The notes: generated from the sequence alone by a model not told the origin. DNA of 64,000 bases from Aphrophora alni (GCA_963513935.1 OY740774.1:24509949-24573948), one strand, 5' to 3'; shown: positions 46,113 to 56,713, numbered from the stretch's first letter. Numbers and translations: made by a program.

Positions 46113-46540
46113 TTTAACTTGGAAATTCTCACACAATAAAGGTTTTTTTTATCATGTGTATTATAATTATTCTTAATCATATTAAATAAAAATAACTCAC
46201 ATAACATGCTTTATACAAACTTTGTGCTCACTGACAGTCTATCAACTACAGACAATATTTTTTATGACTAATTTAAAAATTATGTTTTAAACATGTACTT
46301 TGATCTACAACAACAGAGTATGATTTTACGTTAGTAAAATGTAAATGTTATATTTTAACCTAGATTTCTGAGCTAACAAATGACGAAAACTTTGACGCTA
46401 TCTCTAATCTTTTTTCAACTCATTGTGCCACATGTGTTAATAACTATAGTTATTACCTTGTATCTGTAGTGTGACTTTGTTATTTGTGTAGCTTATAACG
46501 CGTTTCTAAACATATATTTCATCATCAGATGCTTAAACCG
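46113..46540 (-). repeat. Module H, copy 2 (inverted)
   Basis: Reverse complement of 38602-39045, starting with the better preserved hammerhead-like motif at 46497-46528 and ending at AATTTAACTTGGAAATTCTC. Confidence 0.85.
46497..46528 (-). other. Hammerhead-like motif with ACGCGT palindrome
   Basis: The minus strand reads CTGATGA, an extra T, a weak stem-loop, GAAA and then ACGCGTTATAAG. The overlap of the GAAA last A with the ACGCGT palindrome matches the minimal helix III of dimer-forming hammerheads. Helix I pairing is only about 2 bp, so this is weak. Confidence 0.35.
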
Positions 46541-46554
46541 TTATGAGTCACTAA

Positions 46555-46760
46555 CTATAAACCAAACATTATTAAATAGGTAACTCTCATGCAGTAGAGA
46601 AAAATAAACACTGAATAGTTAAAAATATCCAAAATTGGTTATTAGGTACCATTTACAAGGTAGTCACCAAGCATTTTAAATAATCATTTTTATTGTTTTT
46701 ACTGTCTTCTTACATGTTATTAATAATCACCATTGGCTTGATCACCGATGTCTAATTGTC
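46555..46760 (-). repeat. Inverted partial copy of the acidic-frame repeat
   Basis: The reverse complement matches the end of the frame and its 3' flank (AATCACCATTGGCTTGAT; CCATTTACAAGGTAGTCA). It joins module H on one side and Gypsy RT sequence on the other. Confidence 0.8.
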
Positions 46761-46764
46761 TAGT

Positions 46765-46930
46765 TGATAAGATTGACTATTAACTGTAATGTTATCTCTA
46801 AGTTCTATATTGTATTCAATTAGGTCTGTCAGGCCTAACTTCATGGTGAGTACGTCAGGAAAATCCCTTATCAACTTAGAAATGACGGTTTGATTATCCT
46901 TAGACAGGTGGCCAAAAGGATTTTTTTAAA
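46765..46930 (-). pseudogene. Gypsy RT N-terminal stub
   Basis: FGHLSKDNQTVISKLIRDFP, VLTMKLGLTDLIEYNIELRD and NITVNSQSYQL, then stop. This is the usual leader of a Gypsy RT before the palm. Truncated by the adjacent repeat block. Confidence 0.75.
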
Positions 46931-47086
46931 CTTCAGTGGTAGTGGATAAGCGCAATGCAGAGAGAACCTTTTTTGATAATTTATTAAATTAAATTAAAAG
47001 GTTTAGCCTTGTTGAAGGTGAAAATGAAAGTGCCATTAACAATATCTAAACAAATGGGCTTTTAATAAAGAAATTGGAACCCAATA

Positions 47087-47310
47087 TTAAAGGGACAGCT
47101 GAGGTGCCACTAGTAATTTAAACGTCCAACTACAGTGTTCAATTTTAAAATGAACTTGACAAACAAGAGTTATTTCCAACCTTTCGCTGTTAGGAGTAAG
47201 GCAATCCGATTCTACTTTATGTACATCTTTTATCACCCCCAAGGCTTTTAATTTATCAAAAAGATCAGAAGACATTATACTTCTAACAGACCCTGAATCT
47301 AAGAGAGCAT
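47087..47310 (-). pseudogene. Gypsy retropepsin-like protease
   Basis: ALLDSGSVRSIMSSDLFDKL carries the DSG active-site triad of aspartic proteases (about 47285-47310). A hydrophobic FKLLVAPQLSL stretch follows. The part that would contain the second flap and ILG motif is cut short by a stop. Confidence 0.8.
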
Positions 47311-47365
47311 TAATTTTTAAAATTTTATTGCTTAAGGCTTTAGATTTAAATTGTTTAATTCTTGC

Positions 47366-47624
47366 TTATGAAGGAAGTTTTAGGTACAGCAGAAAGTTAG
47401 AAGGTTTTCTATTATGTCGGACAAAAGAGGGACACCCTCTGATATAATGTCCAGTTTTCCCACACAATATGCAGGTCAAACAACTTAAATTTTTTTGGTT
47501 TACTAAATTGGTTCCCAGAAGAATTTTGCTTATATTTCGGATGTCTAAGTTTAAGAGAAATGCTTTGCTGTTCAAGAGACGTCGGGGTTCTTGAATCTAT
47601 TTTGGTTGAGTGTTCTATCTTCAA
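47366..47624 (-). pseudogene. Gypsy nucleocapsid zinc knuckle
   Basis: CILCGKTGHYIRGC fits the CX2CX4HX4C retroviral-type knuckle that binds RNA in Gag. Overlapping frames on this strand show that a frameshift separates it from upstream Gag. Confidence 0.85.
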
Positions 47625-47656
47625 CTTTTCTTTTTTGTAAAAGGATTGGTAAAATG

Positions 47657-47950
47657 CTAAGTGACTATAGTCGGTGTGAACTTTAGGAGTTGAAAAGGTA
47701 ACCCGACTAGTTTTTCTTCCTTGACTCGTTTTTTTGAGTTTTGTTTATTTAAATTTTCAGAATATTGGGACGAATTCCTACACTGAGGACTTATGGACTC
47801 CTTTGCCACATCTTGACAAACAGGAGCTAACCTGAAGGGTCTAAACTCCCTTTCTGGCTTAACATCTCTAGTTTTCTTGGCTTGCCTTTCTCTGTCTACA
47901 AATAAGGTGTTGTTGACCTGCGCGCTCAATTTGTCGAGGTCGTTGAAATT
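47657..47950 (-). pseudogene. Gypsy Gag fragment
   Basis: About 90 codons rich in Lys, Arg, Gln and Ser (for example RERQAKKTRDVKPEREFRPF), lying just upstream of the zinc knuckle. Assignment rests on position rather than a conserved motif. Weak similarity to Gag continues to about 48090 (NFNDLDKLSAQVNNTLF). Confidence 0.6.
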
Positions 47951-48090
47951 TTACGGGTTTTTGGCGAAGACCAAGCAATTCCTGACTTCCGACAAGAGGG
48001 CTTCTAATATGATATCGGTTGCTTCGAGTTCAGTTTTATTAATGAGCAGTATCTGAGCTACTTCTTTTATGTCATGCACAAATCGGTGCA

Positions 48091-48213
<123 letters not shown>

Positions 48214-48448
48214 AAATAGTTTTATTTACAACAATTATAAAATAAATTAAATATTTTAATATCTATGGAAACTAAATAAAAAGAAATCCATAATTTTTAG
48301 ACATATAACATTTTTTTCATGTCCGAAAATTCAAATTTAAAAACGTGGTTACAAACAATCAGCTAATCAGCCTGCCCCAACCACAACAAATGTAGCCCAA
48401 GCCGCTACAGAAACTCAAAATTATAATGATTTCGAAATTCAAGTAGTT

Positions 48449-49077
48449 GTTCACTCACTACTATTTACGTTTCATGCGACACAAATTTGAAATTGGAGAT
48501 TGTATGTACATAATGTTTAGTATTTCCTAATGTAGATATTATACAGTTTTCCTTACCCAGTATATTAAATACAGGGTAAAAGTTAATCGTATAAAATTAC
48601 GACATTTGTTTTGTGACTGATCTTTACATTTCATGGCTCATGAAACCGAAAAACCGATATGTACACTTGGCATCCGTTTGTCACTGTTATTGTAAGCACG
48701 ACAGCGGCCAATAAAAACTAAGATGTAAACTGAAATTTTTTTATAGAGGTTTTCAATAGACACGATATTTGCACACTACATTCCGCTATTTAAAATTTGA
48801 TGGTTATATCTTTGTTTTTACTGGCCGTAGTCGTGCTTACAACGCCTATGACAGACGGATGCCAAGTCTATTTATCCGTTTTTCGGTTCCCTAAATCATG
48901 AAATGTGAAGATCAGTCACAAAACAAAGGTTGTAAATTTATACGATTAACTTACCCTGTATTTAATATACCGGGTAAGGAAAACTGTATAATATTTACAT
49001 TAGGAAATACTAAACATTATGTACTTACAATCTCCACTTTCAATTTTATGTCGCATGAATCGTAAATAGTTGTGAAC
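48449..49077. mobile_element. 630-bp foldback MITE
   Basis: The left arm 48449-48765 and right arm 48780-49077 are near-complete inverted copies. Landmarks include GTTCAC at the ends, GGAGATTGTATGTACATAAT, TTTAGTATTTCCTAATGTA, ACAGTTTTCCTTACCC and GTAAGCACGAC. There is no coding capacity. Degenerate relatives of the arms appear at 49960-50150 and near 54590-54680, so it is a small family. Confidence 0.85.
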
Positions 49078-49207
49078 AGGAATATGCATTTTAATGAGAA
49101 TCATCAAAGGCAGAAATATCAACAAATAAACAAGTTCTTCATTAACTTCGAATATCAGAATATATTCCAACATTCCTATTAAGCTGTCTCAAATAATGTA
49201 TGTTTAT

Positions 49208-49390
49208 GTGAACATTTGTTAGCTCTCAAATACTCTAATAGTGTTTGAGTCGCAGAGAATAACAGTTGGTCAAGAAAGACCTGTAGAAAGGATGAAAGAC
49301 ATGTTTAGCTTTCGAATACTCTCATAGTGTTTGAGTTGCTGAGAAGAACAGTTGGTCAAGAAAGACCTATAGAAAGGATGAAAGACCTTG
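49208..49390 (+). repeat. Dispersed repeat DR-A, tandem doublet
   Basis: Two partial copies side by side, each with TAGTGTTTGAGT, AACAGTTGGTCAAGAAAGAC and AGAAAGGATGAAAGAC. The period is about 91 bp, indicating local duplication of one truncated copy. Confidence 0.85.
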
Positions 49391-49959
49391 GGGACGATAA
49401 AAGAGATCCTGCTCCAACGTGTTACGACGTTTAGCAGATATAAAATTTTCTAGAGCCTCACGATAAAAGTCAGAAAAACGGAGTGCTTTATTAAACAGGA
49501 CTTTTAAGGCCACTGTGCGTAAGGCAGCAGGACGCTCAAGATGTTTCATTTTATGTCCGTATGAAATGTGACAATAAACATTTTGCACAAGTTTAAAGCT
49601 ACATTTAAAATTTTATTAACTTTTCCAAGTCAAACCCAAGGGAGAGTACCTATCAGCTTTTCAGCGGGATGGTTTAGTTTACCTAAACCAAATATTGGGG
49701 ATCAATCCATGGTAATTTAGATACAAAACAACAAGAAAATAAAACCATTTAACTCAAAAATGAAATCCCTCTTGTTGTACCGCCCCTATCTGAAACCCAG
49801 CGTTTCTCGTTCTACTGTTCCCTTGCTTAAAAAACTGGGGGTCCTCTATTTGGCTCTCAAAAGATGTTTAGGATCCACTGAATTTCTATGGACCGACCAT
49901 TCATGAATACATACGTGGGACACGAGATGAAGTTATTATCTCTTGTAGCTACAACACTA

Positions 49960-50150
49960 TAGTCTTCTATACCTAATATCATGTTTCTCATTTAATTTTT
50001 GTGGTCTCTATTAAGCCGCAGACGACCCGGACGGACGAAATGTGATGATCAGTTAAAATATAGAAGTTTGAATTTTTGACGATTACTACACATAACCTAT
50101 TCTTCCTATACTGGGTAAGTTAAAAATATCTTATCACAACCTAATTAGCC
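49960..50150 (+). repeat. Degenerate relative of the 48.4-kb MITE arm
   Basis: AAATGTGATGATCAGTTAAA and CTATACTGGGTAAGTTAAAA match the order of the right arm at 48898-48995 with many changes. Confidence 0.55.
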
Positions 50151-50339
50151 AAATCTAGTTTTACACATGTTGTTTTATTGAAGTTTTTACATATATATGC
50201 ATGCATACTGTACTACTTATTTTTAAAGTTATCAAATTTTATATTATTTTTATATTAATAAATTATTGTTAATTAGTGAAATTTTGAATCAAAAAAATAA
50301 AATGCAATTCATAAAAGTGGACTCAGTGTTTTCTTGAAT

Positions 50340-50575
50340 TCTACTTTGAAACATATATTTTTTAAATAACATGCATTGTCATTGTCTGTTCTGTGATGTT
50401 TTAAAGCTTTGTAGTTTGTAAATAAAGACCGCATTTGAAAAGAAAAGAATCTTTTTACTGTCACAAAGAGAGCGCACTAACGTCATCGTAGATATTTCCC
50501 TAAACGAACACTTCTTTAGACGCAAAGAGTATAGTTTTATACATGTTAATATCTTTGTGTATTTGCTTGGATTCA
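50340..50575 (+). repeat. Left member of a ~250-bp inverted pair
   Basis: ACATGCATTGTCATTGTCTG, TTGTAGTTTGTAAATAAAGA, CGAACACTTCTTTAGACGCA and ATAGTTTTATACATGT are found in reverse complement at 53700-53960. Identity looks moderate. Confidence 0.8.
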
Positions 50576-50599
50576 GTGTCGTTTCTTTGAGCTTTAAGG

Positions 50600-52080
50600 T
50601 TTTGTATTTCATGTTGAATAAATAGACGTTAAAAAATTAAAAATCTTTTCTCAAATGAAGCAGTGTTTGTCTTTTTCCGTACAGGATTTTTTATATAAAG
50701 TAAAGACATTGTGAATTTTTATCAAATACCCTAGATAGAGTTATATAACAAACAGATATGTACAGAGTGTCTAAAAATGTATTAATAATTTTAGAACCCA
50801 TACTCGTTAAAACTATTTATGAATTGAATATGTCTTTAAATTTGTTAGGCATTGTAGAAAATTCAATTGAAACGAAATCAGAGGATACGCTCTCTTGTTA
50901 CACATCAAAACTATTGTTTACATCGAATATAAAAATATACTAGAAAATAGTTATAAATTCAAAGAATTTATTTCACCAAATGGGGATCGTGAAGTCCCAC
51001 ACTGGACGGAGAGGGGCTCCATTAATTTGTGATTGTTTCCGCTCCTCGTAAAACTGTTACACTTTATAATAATTTCTGACTCAATTATTAAACAATGCTC
51101 GTTGTGGTCTCAATCGACAATTCTAATCCTAATATATAGGTTTAGTTTATAGCATAGGTTTGTTTGGAGTTGTTCTGGTACGTTGTTGAAAATAAACAAA
51201 TATCAATATGTTGTCGGCTTATAGTCGTGGAAAAGTCAAGTCGAATTTCAAAAATCGTATACGATTTGAAAGAGAGTACCTCTACAGAAATTCACTGATG
51301 TGCTTAAAACCCTTTACGACAAAGTAAAGTGGTGTAGGAAATGCAAGAATATACTGCGGGAGAAGTCCGCAAAAAGAAGGCGTCAGTTCATATGTTGCTG
51401 CGGTGGCTATACAAGTAGATAATACAGCAAACAGTATGAACATCGATTCCTCTAATCACAGACCTCGAAAAAACATTGGGCGTTTCAGAAATACATTTGT
51501 CAAAAATTCGTTTGGCCATAAATAAACGTGAATGACCGTCTGTTACGAAAGGACAGTACTCGGCAAGCACCTGCATTAAAAGTTTTTGTATTTTAATACG
51601 GTTCCAGGTCGCCTTTTCCCCGGAGTTATCATTTTTCATGTATCTTGCATTAAGTGAACAGGTCTTGCAGCACCCCTGGTCAATTTAATTAATTTGGTGT
51701 TAATTCCACTATCCGTAATTATATCAATGTGTTTAGTTACACGGGTGCATTGCTCAAAACTCGACAGCTGTCGGGGCTTATCACTCCCAGAGTCTAGCTA
51801 CTCGAGTCTAGTGATTTGGTCTATTTTTACGTTAGATTGGTATGATTAGTGAATTAGTCTCATCAAAGCTGACTTTAGTCTCAGACTTGTGTGGGTTATT
51901 TTGATCAATATCAATCTAGTTGGTTCTTAATTCGCTAGCTAGCTTCAGGTGTCATGTATTTAAAGGTTAGGCTTGTAGCCATAAAAGACGAATCGCCATG
52001 TATCACCTGGAATTAGATAATTACGTTGTTTAGCACAGTTTTGCCTAAATCTACGACGAAAACAAGGGGTTTATTTCATA
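50600..52080. other. Interior of the inverted pair, first half, unassigned
   Basis: A short minus-strand frame (51388-51639) and a slightly GC-richer patch around 51200-51660 stand out. No family is recognised. Confidence 0.4.
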
Positions 52081-52084
52081 CTGG

Positions 52085-52300
52085 TGCTACCTCGCCTTAT
52101 AAAAGAAAGAAACGAGCATAAGATAGAATTTCTCAGACCTAGAACTCCTTAATAGCGGCAGGGTCGGAAGAGAACAAAGTTGGTCTAGAGAAACTGGTAG
52201 GAAAGATGAAAAAGGCGTATCTACTCCGAGACTAAAAGAAGAAAGGTAGATGGAATTCAGTTTGAATACATTAGTATTGCTACACCAGAGTACTCACCAG
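52085..52300 (+). repeat. Dispersed repeat DR-A
   Basis: TACCTCGCCTTATAAAAG, AATAGCGGCAGGGTCGGAAG, AACAAAGTTGGTC, TGGTAGGAAAGATGAAAAAG and the CTACTCCGAGACTAAA stretch. It sits inside the 50.3-54.0-kb inverted pair. Confidence 0.8.
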
Positions 52301-52309
52301 GATTGAGAG

Positions 52310-53360
52310 AGTATACGTCCAAATACCACAGGAAATGATTTGTGATGATTGAAATTTCATTTGTCTTCATCTAAGCAGTGGCTGGACCAGAACAAACATC
52401 TGTGATAACTCAAACGTTTCTATAGTTATCTCCATTAATTCTGATTATGAAACTTTTCTTAAGAAACAGCAACATTATTTCAACTTATGTAAATTTCTAG
52501 GGCGCTCTGTATCCTCAAATTAATTGTTCTTCTACCTAACGTAGGAAGGAAAATTTTGTTATAGTGTATTAAAAGTGTTTCCACTTTTGTGCGCTTTTCT
52601 ACTACTGGATAAAAATTACTTAAAGTATGGGGGTGAAAATAGGGTGTTGTTACACGTTATCTTAAAATGAGATGGCGCAAACGACTCAAAATGTTGGAAT
52701 TTTGGTGCGGAGTAAGAGTCCCAAGGGGTGAATAGATTTTGATTAAAATTGCTTAAGGGTGGGTGATGATAAAATGGTTAGTTTTAATATTTAATTTAAG
52801 AATGGTTTTATTAATGAATTGATTTGAATGAAAGTAGACATTTTATATATTTTTGAAGGTAAATTTGAATTTAGGATAGGTTCAAAGTATCTGTCCCGTA
52901 ATCATTAATGAATATAAATTTTAAAGTTATAGGATGAAAGTAAAAAGTAATGATTGTTGTACATTATCGGATATTTGTTCGGAATTACACAACATTTTCC
53001 ATTTGGACAGAGGATAAGTGGAAAATGGATTGATTAGATTTCGGACAAAATCGCTTATTGCATGTAGAGTAAAAACGTTATACGATACATGGATTAATTG
53101 TATGATTTTAATGAAACTCATATTACTTAAATATATTGGTTTAGGTCAAATTTGAAATCAATCGTGCCTGCACCCATATACCCCCAAAATGTAAAACAAA
53201 GTGAAATTTGGAATATTGTTTAGTAAATGATTTTGACGAACCGTAGAATCTAGTTGGAATTTGTCACTTTTGTATGATTAACTTGTGAAATTTATAACAT
53301 TTATGTTTATTAATTAAATGAGTTAAAATTTGACAGGTTTGTATATTCCAAAATTGAAAA
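52310..53360. other. AT-rich DNA, nothing recognisable
   Basis: No supported feature other than a TA microsatellite just beyond its end. Confidence 0.45.
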
Positions 53361-53365
53361 TATTA

Positions 53366-53390
<25 letters not shown>
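53366..53390 (+). repeat. TA microsatellite
   Basis: Twelve TA units. Confidence 0.95.
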
Positions 53391-53397
<7 letters not shown>

Positions 53398-53699
53398 TTA
53401 ATGAAATTTATAAATTTTAAGGTGGTGTATTTGAATTTCATATAATTTGCCAAACATGAATCTAAAAAAAAATAAATAAGATTTTGAAATTTTGTTCCTG
53501 TCTAGTATTATAGTGTTAATATTTATTATAATTTTTTTAGAACATTTTTTATTGCATAATTAAAAAACATTAATGCTCTTGTTACGAATTGTACAATGGT
53601 TTGAACTTAACTGGTGCAGTATGGGCACCCCTAAGAATAATAATAAACCAAAGCACTTTACACATTTTGTAAAATATCCGGATTTTTGGTGAGTCTTGA

Positions 53700-53960
53700 T
53701 GCTGTAAACACCATAAACTCAAAGACATGCACATGTCCAAAACTATAGTATTTACGTTTAAAGAAGTGTTTGTTTGGGGAAATATGTAGAAGGATTCTAG
53801 TACGCCTTCATTATTGCAGCAAAAATGTCATTTCTTTTCATCTGCGGTCTTTGTTTACAAACTACAAAATTTGAAAATTATAGAACAGACGATGACAATG
53901 CATGTTTTTAAAAATCGTATAGAAGATTAAACAAAAGTCGTAGTTTTATCTCAAACAAAA
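53700..53960 (-). repeat. Right member of a ~250-bp inverted pair
   Basis: The reverse complement matches 50340-50575; 3.1 kb lie between. The pair could be the terminal inverted repeats of an unknown transposon or two opposite insertions of one short element. Confidence 0.8.
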
Positions 53961-53989
53961 AAAATATGTTTTATCTCGACTTTTAATTC

Positions 53990-55500
53990 ACGTACAGCCG
54001 GAGTTAGATATCTTCATATTAGGGCTATCTACAGGATTTAGCCCCTCCTTTTCTTGTAACTTGTAATGTTCAAAAGTTTTTTTGTGTCTTTTAGGAAATG
54101 TTGAATTATTGGTAGATCAAGGTATGTTATCTAGTAAGGTAAGTTTGTTTAAAACAATTGTTCCACAGATTTTCTAAATTTCGTAATTGTGTATATCACT
54201 ACTTTCATGACGTCAGCTATGGCATAACGAGCCTCGTAGATAAAGTCTTCTTCCCTCACTTAGCTCGTGTCAGTTAATCGGTCTTATATATGTAGGCCCT
54301 GCCGGATTTCGTAATTATAAGAATATCATAATTTCTTGGGGAGGTCGGGGTAAGAAATTACATTTTTGACAATAACTTCGCTATTTATCATCATAGAGAG
54401 GTAGGGTTGGTACATGCAGAATTGAAATTTGCAAATTTTGACTAATTTAGTGTGTTATAAGTTTATGAACTCTCTGTAATATGGCCGCCATTTTAACATT
54501 TACAGTTCTATTATTTTGAATTTAAATAGGGTTTTACACACACTATACTATACACCAAATTTCATATTCCCCACTGTGTTTTCGTACAGACGACTTTGAT
54601 GACGAACGTATGACATGTCGAAAATAACTTTTTCGGTTTCATGAGGCCATGAGAAATAAAAAAGAGGAAAATATTTTATGATCGCCAAACTTATATTATA
54701 CCTCGTACAATACAATAAAATAGAGATTTATTTTTTCATTATTGAAACTGTTTAATAGTCTTCAATTGTGAACTAATACCGATGATTGAATTTAGAATTT
54801 AATACTAATGGAGGAGCAGTTAATTTGACATAATTAACAACTTGATTTAATCATGTTTTAATACATGAACACCAACATTTATATGTATTAGAACTAATAA
54901 GTGTGCATAATTACCTTGTGTCGTAGTGGATCGTGAAGATGAAGAGAAGTTGTTTGGTACTAACCGACGATACGAAATGTTCAATTTGTTCTAGCTAGAA
55001 TACTCACATTAAGTTCAAACACAAACTATGCCCACATTGTAGAATAGTTCCACTTTATTGTCACTATTGTTCAATTCCATACTATTTAATCGTTAAGATT
55101 AATCGAGCGAGATCAGACATAGTCTGTAGAATAGCGAGCGTTAGAGTGGCAAGAGAGAACCCCTTAGTAACATTTGTTTTAACGTATTTCTCGGCTTGGC
55201 TTCTAGATCTACGAGCTTATCTAGAGCGAGGGCGAGGGAAATAAGTTAATTAGTCGTTCAAAACAGAATTTGTACAAGAGTCGTTGCAACCGATAATTAG
55301 CTAGGAGTAGAGGAGCGTACCTGACAATAAGGGAAACTGTATGAAAAGGTGTGCGTTGAGGATGGATGAATAAGTCTTTACTAAACAATAACTTTAACAT
55401 TATTTATACATTTTCAAATAATACTAATTGCATTGGTTCTTTGATAAACAATTTTATTAATATAAAAACTACGTATAATGTGTTGCCTTGGACTGTTTAA
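53990..55500. other. Unassigned DNA with one degenerate MITE patch
   Basis: Around 54590-54680 the stretch TTTTTCGGTTTCATGAGGCC resembles an arm of the 48.4-kb MITE. A modestly GC-richer patch lies at 55090-55320. No genes recognised. Confidence 0.4.
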
Positions 55501-55582
55501 TATATAATATATAGTTAATTACCTTAGAGGTATATACTGACTAACTTAAGGTTATATATTAACTGACTTCGTAAACAGCATT

Positions 55583-55819
55583 CACCCCACACTTAAATTT
55601 ACCACAGAAATCGATACTAACAACAGCCTCAACTTTCTTGACCTGACCATCACCAGAGTTAATAATAGACATGAATTAAAAATTTTCAGAAAACCGTCAC
55701 AAACCAATCACACAATACACAATACTTCTAACCACCCTATTTCACACAAATTGGCAGCATACAACAGCTTCGTACACCGTGCTATTAACACGCCCATGTT
55801 AGCTTTATCCAATGGATAG
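55583..55819 (+). pseudogene. PLE reverse transcriptase, extreme C-terminus
   Basis: 79 codons open to a TAG: HPTLKFTTEIDTNNSLNFLD, then LTITRVNNRHELKIFRKPS and NHPISHKLAAYNSFVHRAI. NFLDLTI and the KIFRKP-x-T motif are conserved in PLE RT thumbs, and copies A and B have NFLDLTLKIE at the same place. The palm and fingers are missing. Confidence 0.85.
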
Positions 55820-55889
55820 GCCCCCTCTTTAATAGACAAAATAATAAATAAACATAGAAAGAAATCCAAAAAAATTAACTTCAAGCACC

Positions 55890-56404
55890 GAAAAACCAAA
55901 ATACATCTCTTTGAAATTCAACCGTATTCTAGATCGTCCTATCAGCAATACTTTCCACAGACATGGCTATAAAATTACTCATAGAGCTTCAAATAATTTA
56001 AGCAACTTCCTCCAAATCAAACCAAACAAGAACCAAGACAAATTCACGAATAGTGGAATTTATAAACTTTCCTGTAACAACTGTGACAAGATATATATAG
56101 GACAAACAGGGCGCTCGTTCAAGACTAGATTCAAGGAACATTTACCTAGTCATAAAAAAACAACAGAAGACAGACAAAAAACAAATTATGCTGAACACCT
56201 AATTAATGAGGACCACACTTACACGGACATAAACACAAATTTGCAAATATTACACAAAACCAATAAAGGCAAAACAATGGATATATTAGAAGAATTCCAA
56301 ATATATACAGAATATAAGAACAACCCAGACAACATGTTAAATGATAAACTGAACTTTTCTTCCAACCCTATATATGATATAATAACAAAAATTAAAATTA
56401 AATA
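55890..56404 (+). pseudogene. PLE GIY-YIG endonuclease, longest intact domain
   Basis: 164 codons. The GIY-YIG core SGIYKLSCNNCDKIYIGQTG is followed by RSFKTRFKEHLPSHK and an NYAEHLINEDHTY stretch with the His that PLE endonucleases keep. A DILEEFQIYTEYKN block holds the Glu expected in the active site. The domain is complete by eye and free of stops, although the RT is gone. The start used (55911) is just the first Met; coding likely runs in from upstream. Confidence 0.85.
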
Positions 56405-56618
56405 AACATAGCAAACATGTCTACATTTCATTTCAACTAAACTTAATTATCAGTATCATACTGATAACTGCTGTATAGACCCAGTACCATACCTGCAGCT
56501 GGACAAGTAAGACATATAATGTGGCCATAAACAATTTTATTATTTATGTACGACGAGTCATACACTGATTTTATATGTGTTAGTGTTGTGATGTGTTACG
56601 TGTTTATGTGTTAGTGCG

Positions 56619-56662
56619 GGCCTGACGAAGCCTACAGTGTTCGGCGAAACAGCGCTGTAGCC
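56619..56662 (+). ncRNA. Hammerhead-ribozyme-like fold at the PLE 3' end
   Basis: All three helices can be drawn. Helix I pairs GGC (56619-56621) with GCC (56660-56662). Core CTGACGA is at 56622-56628. Helix II pairs GCC (56630-56632) with GGC (56643-56645). GAAA lies at 56646-56649. Helix III pairs ACAGC with GCTGT (56649-56658) without a loop, and A56659 is the expected cleavage-site base. The palindromic helix III fits hammerheads that act as dimers, which are known in PLEs. One extra A (56629) between core and helix II departs from the consensus, so activity is uncertain. Confidence 0.45.
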
Positions 56663-56713
56663 ATAACTATAATACGGACTGAGGACAACCTCTAAGGTAA
56701 TTAACTATATATT

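Larger units (their letters stand above)
44035..46115. repeat. Mutator-like composite block, copy 2
   Basis: Same-orientation duplicate of 32219-34615, lacking about 330 bp around 45650. It ends at TTTTTTGAGAGGAG and is followed immediately by the inverted module H. Confidence 0.88.
46765..47950 (-). mobile_element. Ty3/Gypsy gag-protease region (third Gypsy piece)
   Basis: Minus-strand order: Gag, zinc knuckle, retropepsin and the first residues of RT. RT stops after VNSQSYQL, the very point where copy 2 RT (CQPYQLAPP) begins at 44 kb, with a short homologous overlap. The (CT)n/(GT)n microsatellite lies just beyond the Gag end. Confidence 0.85.
55506..56713 (+). mobile_element. 5'-truncated Penelope-like element bounded by 26-bp inverted repeats
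   Basis: Contains the RT C-terminus, the GIY-YIG endonuclease, a 3' untranslated region and a hammerhead-like motif. A perfect 26-bp inverted repeat (55506-55531 and 56688-56713) encloses it. The element is unrelated in detail to copies A and B, so it is a different PLE lineage. PLE copies are known to be 5'-truncated and to carry short inverted pieces of their own ends. Confidence 0.85.

Noticed and set aside
48391..48409. TGTAGC...GCTACA short inverted pair resembling LTR ends
   Set aside because: Only 19 bp long with no LTR body, primer site or duplicate nearby.
55090..55320. GC-richer patch upstream of the PLE, possible promoter or exon
   Set aside because: No open frame, splice pattern or known motif supports it.
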